From Corydoras sp. C115 (Eukaryota > Chordata > Actinopteri > Siluriformes > Callichthyidae), in contig JAFMOC010000023.1 in the NCBI GenBank assembly GCA_019802505.1, positions 2,413,501 through 2,477,500 on the forward strand: a stretch of DNA of 64,000 bases, written 5' to 3'. Numbering within the stretch: position 1 is the first letter of the stretch; the number at the start of each line of letters is the position of its first letter. Of the stretch, positions 51,199 through 61,500 are shown piece after piece. The notes under the pieces were generated by a model. It saw only the letters and a list, made by a program, of their open reading frames with translations, did not search any database and was not told the origin of the DNA. Position numbers and translations under genes: made by a program.

Positions 51199-54100
51199 GT
51201 ACGTAAGATCTGATTTGGTCATTCTTTTGGTTTATTCTTCATTCTGTGATTCTTTGACTTGTGGCTGGAATCACTTGTTGAGATATGGTGTGTGTAATAT
51301 GTGTACAATAACATCTTGTTACTGTACATTTGTTATTAAAATGCACACTAACATTTTGTACAAAACTACAAAAAAAAAACATTCTATAAATATGTAAACA
51401 TTTATTACAAACATTTTATAGGAGAAATAAATATAAATCTTGTGTTTACTTCCTATGTTTGAGTTGATGTGATTGGGATATTTCAGCAGTAGTAAAAGTT
51501 CAGAAGTCTGAACATTTATTGCACGCACGCAACAGAATTAAAGAAATTTTAAATATGAATTAGGGAAATAACATCTTGGACAAAACAGAACATTTTCCCT
51601 TAATTGTGTAAATATTTATTACAAACAATGTTTAGGAGAAAATAAAGAAAATATCTTGTGGTGTTTAGAACCTAAAATATAAAGTTACTTATGTTTATTG
51701 AGTTGATGTGACTGGGATATTTCATCAGTAGTAGAAGTTAAAGAAACCTGAAAATTTATAATGCACGCAAGCAACAGAATTTAAGGTTAAGAAACAATTT
51801 TTCTTGGCCTCTTTCTTTTCCTTTTCTTTTTTGTGAACAATAGTTGTATTGGAATTGTGGTGGTCAGATTGGAGTCACAATAACCTGTGATAATGTAGAT
51901 TCCCATATTTCAAACTGTGATTATAAATATTTTTCTCTATTCTACAAAGGACTACCACAAAGTCATCAAGAACCCAATGGATATGGGAACGATCAAGAAG
52001 CGACTCGAAAATAATTACTACTGGACAGCTGGTGAATGCATGCAGGATTTCAACACTATGTTCACAAACTGTTATATCTATAACAAGGTAAAGGGGAATT
52101 CCATTTCCACAATTTATCTTAACTAGTTATGTGTGCATCAATACTTTTATTGGTTTTAGCTTTAAACCTTCTATTCATACAAGCTGATCTGTAGTTAATC
52201 ACAGAAGAGTTGTACTAATCTATTCATTTAATGCATTTACTGTCTTTAGCACTTTCTCAAAAGCAGCTTTTTTCACAAATTTTAAAATGAATATTTTTCT
52301 TTGGACCTTGACACCATTTTGATGTTTCAGCCTACAGATGATATTGTTCTTATGGCTCAAGCCTTGGAAAAGATTTTTCTCCAGAAGGTAGCGCAGATGC
52401 CCCAGGAGGAGGTAGAACTGCTTCCACCACCCCCAAAAGGCAAAGCACGCAAGCCTTCTGTTGCACCTGCCCCAGGTAAACCTGAATTTATATTACATGT
52501 GTATTTTTATATTTTAAATATTGAATTTGAATTTTTATTTGTTTTTTAAATTAACATTCTTTTTAGACTTTAAAGGCATTGATATTTCTTTTCAATCTTA
52601 TTTTCTTAAAAAAAATGTTAAACCTTGGGAAAATCTTTAAGACAAACTGAAAATACTGTGGCTTATTATTAAGATAAATGTTCTGTGATAAGTACGATGT
52701 CATTGTCCAGTCCAAAAATTCTAATTAGTGTCATGGGGCAGCATATCACATGGCAAACACATGCATAAATGCATTTATACACTTCAAATTTTGAGTAATT
52801 TTATATTATCTGTTAATATAATAGCTTGTTTTTTTTTGACTTTGGGAGGACATGGTAGTTCCCATAGAAACCCCTAACAAACACAGGATAAATGTGCAAA
52901 TTAAACACAATAAAAAGTAGGCTGAGTTGGTCCACTAAAGTTACTGATGTGGGTATTTGACCCCTAACCCTTATTGCTCTACATAAGTGTTTTGTATCAA
53001 CCCTGTGATCTGACACTAACCATAAAGCTGGGATACTTAAGTCACTGTGCTGTACTGTGCTGTTGAAAATAGAAATCTGCCAAAGTCAGTCTTGCTTAAG
53101 ATTGCTAAAATAAATTCTCCTCAGTTATGGTTATAAAGAGTATTTAAACCTGTGTAGGTTCCAAAGAGTATGTCAAATTTTGTAGTAATCGAAGCTATGG
53201 ATTTGTATAGGATATACACACAGACTTTATTTTAAGCTAATTTATATAGATGATGGAGCAGTGTGCTATGGTCGGTTACTTCAGTAATTTAACGATCTAA
53301 TCTAATCATAACTTGCTATGTCAACACTCTATCGCAGTTTTTTTTTAAATGTCTAATTCTGTATTGTAGATTATTTTGTTATTGAAGGGTTTTATGCTAT
53401 ACATCTTGTTAAAATTGCATAGGTTTAAGAGTGTAGAAAGTGTTTAAGATCATCAAAAGTGTTTTATAAAAGAGTGGGAAGGATTTATCGTACACCTATA
53501 GCTGAGAGATTAGTATACGTCTTTGGGTGCTTGTGCACATTCTGGAAAAAAGCACATGTTAGATCAGATATTAATTTAAAATAAAAAAAATGCTTTTTTA
53601 ATTTAAAAATTAAAATGCTTGACTGGTGACCTGTTGAAGTTGGTTCTTTATCTTTTGCCTAGTTAGTGCTGGGTTAGTCCTAAGCTCCCCATGTAACCAT
53701 AATTGAGATTTATAAACAGCTTTATTAAATGATGAAAATGCCTGGGCTCAAAAAGGAGCTGAGTTCATGATTCTATATAGAGTGCCACCCTGAACTCATC
53801 CTTGTGGTCAGGCACAGGCATGCAAAGGATGTGCTAACCACTTCGCCACTGTGCCGTCTGTAGTTTATCGCAATACCACTTAAAATGGTCTTTGGTTAAC
53901 ACTTATTTTAAGATGTGTTGAGGTTTTAATGGTAACATTATGGGTTTTGATATGCTTTCGCTAAAATTCTTAAAGAGGAAGTTCTTGTATGGCCACAACT
54001 TAAGTTTGCGACATGCTGTGCGGGTTATAAGTAATCAAGCAGAAACTGTGCTTAGTAATGTTACAAAAGTTTGTTTGGAATGAAAACTGCTATTGCAATT

Positions 54101-57100
54101 CACTGCAACAGTTCATTTTGAGTTTAAGTAAAACCAATCTTATATTTAATGTTTTAAATTATAGTAATTACACTCTGACACTTGTTATTAAAGAGTGGTG
54201 GACAGGAACTTACTTAAGAGTAATGGATTACCTTAAGTATTACACTTTATTTACAGCTTGAACGCAATTCTGTGTTTCCAATTTATTCCTCTAATGCACT
54301 ACAGTTCAGAGAAATATTATATACATTTCAATAATGACATGATTGTAAAAAATACTAAATATTATAACACTTCATATACTATACTGATAAAGTGATCTTT
54401 GGTGTGACACAGGGTGAATGTCCTCCACATTTTACCCATCCATACAGTGACTCACACGCATACACGCACACATACATACATGCATACATGCATGCATACA
54501 TATACATATTAATATTATTATATTACAAACATACTAACCAGTGAGTTGTGAGCAGCCTAGTATATGGCACTTAGACAGCAATTGGGGTTAGATGAATTGC
54601 TTAAGGGCATTTCACTCGTGGTACTTGGTGGAACCAGGGACCTTCAGGTTGCTTAACGTGTCTATGCAAAATACTGCTGTCAAGAGTAAAGTAAACATCA
54701 AGTTAACTTGCGTTAATTATTAACCATACAATCATTTCGGGTATGTACCATTTTTCTTTCTTACAGAAACGCCACAAGCTGCGGCACTTTCTTCAACCTC
54801 CCCGTCCTCATCATGTCCCAGCTCCCCGCCTCAGCCACCTCAAACTCCAGTAATAGCGGCAACTCCTGTACCCACCATCACCTCCAATGTCCAAGCTGTG
54901 CCAGCAGCAGCTCCCCTGATTCCAACCGCCCAACCTGTTGTTAAAGTAAGTCTGAAAGTTGCCTTGCATGGCTCATTATTCAAATGATATTTATTGTCAT
55001 TATACCTGCACTAATCTCAGATATAAAAAAAAAACATGTAGAAAACTAACTTGCATACAAACAACAAACAAATACTTGCAACAAAAAATAACAGATGAAA
55101 TGCATAAAAAATGAAGATATACAGAAATTTACAAATAACATACCAACCTTTTGTCATTATGAGAAAAAAAAATGCAAGTTGCTCTTTGTAAACAGGTGGA
55201 AATATTACACAGTGAAAAGTATTGCACAAAGCCAACGTTATTTGAAAAATGTTGTTAACTATAACTTAGTTATTTAGTAATTTTACAGCAATGAGGTAAA
55301 AACTGTTTTGAGTCTATTCTTCTTTTAATGGTTCTTTGCTGTTAATAAAGTTATAATACAGATTTTGGCTATTTATTGAGCTGTTACCTTAAGATAATTA
55401 ATGTGGTATTGGTGCATCAAGCAATTTATTCACTGATTTCTTACAGCTGCTGTCCATTAGTTCTATTTATCATGTTATTAAGCTTTTTCTGTTGATTGCA
55501 CATTTATTGGGCAATGTAATAAGTTTCTAACACAGGCTGTGCTTCCTTCCGATATTGCTTTAGGATACATACATATTAAATCTCTTAAATTTAACAGCTA
55601 ATGCAGGTTTCTCTTTATGCATGATCGTAGTCTTCCTATTGTATTGAAAACAGCAAGGTATTTGTTCCTTGCAAATGTAAATGATGGTTGTGTTTGGTTG
55701 TGTATATAGCGGGGCAGGCAAACCACAGATTGATTTCTAATGCTAGGTGTGAACAGGTGCTAATTAATCACTAGAAAGATGTTAAGGCCGGGTCAGAGAA
55801 GGGTCATAAACCCAAAGCATGTAATATTTTGGTTTAAATTTTTTATGGTTTATATTATTTTTATTCTTTGTAAAATAAGAATAAATTAAAATAAGGATAA
55901 TTATGTTGCTTATTCATACTACAATGTAGTATTTACATTTAACATGCAAGACTTTAAGTGCATTTAAGACAACACAGTGCTTTACTGAATTTAGATTAGA
56001 TTAGATTAGATTCAACTTTGTCATTACACATGTACAAGTCGAAGGCAACAAATTATTGTTTTGCATGTAACCGGAAGTGCAAAGTGGCAAGTGTAGAATG
56101 TGCAATATATATACACACACACACGCACAATATAGGTAGATAGATGGACTATGGTAAATGTAGTAATATAGATGTAATATACGTGTGGCTATACATAAGG
56201 TGGTGAAATGAGATAAGAATAGAGGGACTGTTAACATGTGTATAGTGAAAACAGCTATAAATGATTAAAAAATGTTTACATTATATAAAACATTATATAG
56301 ATAATAAAACATATAGATAAAAATTAAAATTACATGAAATGTTAATATTCATATGTAACATACAAAATATACCAAATCCAAAAAGTTTGGAATTAAAGAA
56401 TGTAGTGTCATTATATTGGCAGGTTTTCATGATTGTTGGAGTTAAGAGTCAAGTTTCACCTTGTGTATGTGTTTGTTTATGTGTGTTGTGACTGCAATCA
56501 CCTTTATTTGTGATAATACTTGTGTTTAAGTGTTTAATCTTAAATTGTCTCCCTCTTCTTTCTTTTAATGATAAACGGTGCCTAAATACAGTGCCATATA
56601 GTTTTAAAATCAACAATTATGAAGCTAGTTTTTGTGAAGCAAAGTGTTTGTCATATGTTGCCCTCCCCACAGTTAAGGAAATCATCCTTTACTCCACTGT
56701 AATACAGATCTTGCTTTGCATTACATCATTTGTTGAAAAATGGGTTTTGACACAAATACAACATTAGACACAAATTATGTTGATTAATGAGGTAGAGTAA
56801 TATTACCAGGTTTTAAACACATAAATTTTTGCTCACTTTTCCTGGAAAACCATGTCGAGTGCAAAAATAATGTAAGAAATGATGTAAGAAACACGGCGGT
56901 TTTTACATCTTGCCTAATGCCAAAACACTGATCAAGGCAAAATTGAGCCTGTGTCATTGCAATAAACAAAGAGTAAAATGGTAGCCTCTAAAAGTCATGT
57001 GACTGTGCACAAACACGCAACCTGACAATTCAAATCATTGTAATTTATATTAATGTATTTACATTGCTTTGTCACATTGGTTGTCAGCTCCGTAGTTAGC

Positions 57101-58545
57101 CACCCCTCCACACACACACACCTCTGACAGTGTATCTAATATTACTCTTTTGATGTATGCGGATCAAGTACTACAGCTAAATAAATCATTTCTTAAAGGA
57201 TCATTTCCATTCTAGATTGAACTTGCCACAAATAAATACATTGACAAACGCAATCATTTGTCATCAGCAGCTTCAAAGCCCAATGAAAGACATTTCTTTT
57301 TCTTTGCATCTAGAAGAAGGGGGTAAAACGGAAAGCAGACACGACAACACCTACCACCTGTGCCATCACAGCCAGCAGAGGTGAGTCTCCCACCCAAATG
57401 CTGGAATCCAAACATAGCAAGGTGATTTCCAGGCGTGAAAGCACTGGGCGGCCCATTAAACCCCCGAAAAAAGACCTAGATGACAGCGAATTGCTGCAAC
57501 CAGGAAACAAGAAGTGCAAACTCAGTGATCATCTCAAATACTGCGACACCATCTTGAAGGAGATGCTGTCCAAAAAGCATGCTGCCTATGCATGGCCATT
57601 CTACAAGCCTGTGGATGCTGAGGCATTGGAGCTGCATGACTACCATGAGATCATCAAGCAACCAATGGATCTCAGTACAGTCAAAGTAGGGTTCATTTAT
57701 TTTATCAAATTTGTATTCTATTTTATTCCAACATGTTTTTGAAGATTTTGACCTGAGGTGGATTTTATTTTTTAGAAAAAGATGGATAGCAGAGAATACC
57801 CAGATGCCCAGAGTTTTGCAGCTGATGTCCGGTTAATGTTTTCAAATTGCTATAAATACAATCCCCCTGATCACGAAGTTGTGGCCATGGCAAGAAAACT
57901 TCAGGTACAATCATCATCAAATCTGTTTAGCACCTTTATATGCTATTTCTGACTTTTACCGAACTAAATCTGCTTAATTGTTCTCCCCATAGGATGTGTT
58001 TGAGATGCGTTTTGCAAAAATGCCCGACGAGCCGGCTGAGCCCTCATCCCCTGGTGGTGCCTCAGCCACTGCAGTGGTTAGTAAGAGCACAGGCAGCAGC
58101 GAAAGCAGTGCAGACTCCTCAAGCTCAAGTTCTGACTCAGAGGAAGAACGAGCCACCCGCCTGGCAGAACTTCAGGAACAGGTAAATGTCATCTCTTCCT
58201 AAAATTATGGCTTTAAAACATCCAGATACTGACTAGCAGGAAACAACAATAAAACAATGTCACGTCAGTGCATGCGTTATTGTGGGTAAAGAGGTGTTGT
58301 TAGGCCCGACGTCGAGTGCTGTTAAACCTTTTTCTCGCATTGCAAAAAATTTAATCTGCATGAATCAGTTCTAAAAAACAAAACAAAATCTTGTTTTTGA
58401 CTTGAATAGACTTCTTAAAAAAAAAAATAAAAAAAAAAAAGAATATATATATATATACACACACTTTTTCTATCAATTCTACAAATTGACTTACTATATT
58501 TGAAGATAATTTTACTTGATTCATGTACATGTTTTCTTAGTTTTT

Positions 58546-58577
<32 letters not shown>

Positions 58578-61500
58578 ATTTTTTTTTTTTTTGCCATATA
58601 TTTTTTGCAGTGTGTGTGAATTATTCACAATAAAGCATGAACTCCTGTGCCTTATTTCTTGGTATAAAATCACAGGCATAAAAATGTTGACTAAATCCAT
58701 AAATGGTTTTATTTAAACCAAAAATATTTTTTGGTTTAACTTCTGCATCCTAATCTAGTCCTGTTTTTAAAGTGAACATTGATTGCTGAGTAAAAGGATA
58801 CTCGCTTAGTGTTAATGGCTTGCTTTTTATATTAATCTGTATTTCCATTAATGGTACATGATTTAATAATTTTCTACCATATTTACACATTTCTTTGCTG
58901 GTGACTTGGATCGGAACCTTTTAATTTTTCTTGTTTAGCACTCACAAGAATGCTGTTTCAGCATCTTCGGTCAATTGAGTTAGGATGCAGCATGATGCAG
59001 AGATGATTTCACTTTGGTGGCCAGTTACAGACATTATGTCCTTGCTTCCAATATTTTTGTAAATAACTTGGCACTTATATATATACAGGTATGAATGTGA
59101 GGTCAGAGCTGTGCATTATAGTCAATGTCGCAGCTGGACAAACCGCTCAGCCAATCAGATTTAAGGACCGTAACAACCTGAAATATAACATTTGATATCA
59201 TCAAGTGTATAAATATTTTGTAATACATTTACTCTGTTAAACATCACTAGTTCATTTCATCTTTAAAAAATATTTAAACTAAATGTGCACATACTTCTGC
59301 TGTAAGACTTTTGAATCTTTATGTATCTGATGGATTGTTTGTGCTAAACAACTGTTCTTTCATCGACTAATTTCCAGCTTTAATCCACTTCGATGCACTG
59401 TAGCTAATCAACCTTATTGACTTCTCTCTCAAGCTAAAAGCTGTTCATGAACAGCTAGCTGCCCTGTCACAGGGGCCTGTCAGCAAACCAAAGAAGAAGA
59501 AAGAAAAGAAAGAAAAAGAAAAGAAAAAGAAAGAAAAAGAGAAGGATAAAGACAAAAACAAGGCCAAGGTAGAAGAAGAGAAGAAGACCAAATCCACACA
59601 ACAGAACAAGCAGAGTCAGCCGAAAAAGACCTCAACCAGAAAACCTAACAGCACATCCACTACTAGGTATGCAATTTGTAATTTATAGTACATTTACGTT
59701 ACATTAGTTCATTTTGCAGATGCTTTTATCCAAAGTGACTAACAAAGCGATCACAGGGTTGGCCACAGCATTCCTGAAGCAATAAGTGTTAAGGGCCTTG
59801 CTAAAGAACTCACATTGTTAACTTCTGTGGACCTAGGATCTAGCTACAGATCAATCTGAAGGTTGTGGGTTCAACCACAAATTTCAGATTAATAGCCCAA
59901 CATCCTAACCACTGAGCTACCACGTGCCCCTATAATGTCATTTGTAATAGATTTGATAAGTGTTTTTTTTTTTTTAAAGAATAAAGTAATTCAGATTTAA
60001 CATCTGCTTTTGAAAGCATTTTTAAAACAAATTACAAACCTGTGTTGAATTCTAAATTACAGGCTGTCTGAATTCTCTTGAACTTTTATACAACTGGTAA
60101 AGACAAAGTAAAGACAAAGATTTTTCTTATGTCCTCAGGCTATAAATCTTCTGACTGCAACTTCCATCCATCCATTATCTTCCGCTTCATCCTCTACTAG
60201 GGTCACGGGGGGTTCCCCATGCCCATCCAGGGGAGAACGTTTCGGGCGCTGGGCAGATACACCCAGGACAGAGTGCCACTCTATCGCTGGGCACACACTT
60301 TCTCACACACACACACACACACAAACACACTATATGGGGTAATTTGGAGAATTCAATTGATCTTGATCCATGTTTTTTTGGACTGTGGGAGGAAACCGGA
60401 GAACCCGGAGGAAACCCATGCAGACACGGGGAGAACATGGAAACTCCACCCAGGTTGGGATTCGAACCGGGAATCCCTAGTGCAGAGAGGTGAACATACT
60501 AAGCCACCGTGCCGCCGGACTGCAACAATTAAAAGAAATTATGGAAGTTTACTATTTATGCAACAGTATCACACTTAACATCCATATTTAGCTCATAATA
60601 CATTCTTTGCTCCATTTAAAATCTGATTAATGATAACGCATCATATAGCAATAACTTATGTGAAAACAGATATTAGTAACAAATAAACCAAATATGTTAA
60701 ATACATGTTAGCTTGTGCTGAACAAATAAGTTTACATATAAAGTGTAACGCTTTAAAAATAATAAAAAAAAGTTTTTGATGCTTTTTGATCAAGACAGGG
60801 ATGTCCATGTTTATTTGCATGTAAAGCAAATGTGTAAATAAAAAAAGGAATAATAATGTTGAGTGTAAACGTGCACATCTTAAATACAAAGGGTAAACTA
60901 CACTACTGTGGTTTTGTACACAGAGATGCACGTGCTTTACTCTTGCAGTCCTGTTATGCCTCCTTTTAAGAATGTTTACATTTTCATAAAGAGAATCATC
61001 TGAAGTCTTGTATTAAGTAAACAGTTAAAATATAGATAAAAACACAAATATATAAAAAAGTAGTAAACATACCAAAACACATTGTAATTGTGTTACAGGC
61101 ATTTCATTTAAAATAGGTTAACCTTTATAAAATATAATACAGCTGTTCAGTGGAAATCATTTCCCTGCTTGTGGTCTGTTCATTAAAATATATGAGATGT
61201 AGATTTGCGGTGCGGTAGTAAATTGGGTTTAATTGGGCATTAAATGTATGAGCAAATTTTTTTTACTCAGATGTACATAAGCATGAAGAGTAAATAATGA
61301 CCTAGAGTAGAACCTTGTAGGACACCATATTTCACTGTTTTAGGCTGTGAAGACTCATAATTGATGAAAACACTTTGCAGTTTGTCAATTAAGATATAAA
61401 CCAGGCAACTACAACTTTTTTTTGCTATATAGATTTTAGCAAATGAATTAATAGGAACAGGAATGGGAATCTTTGTAGCAGGAAATGTATAGCTAAAAAT

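Noticed and set aside
51917..52126. Independent small bromodomain-like gene
   Set aside because: It is the second coding exon of brd3 with intron read-through at both sides.
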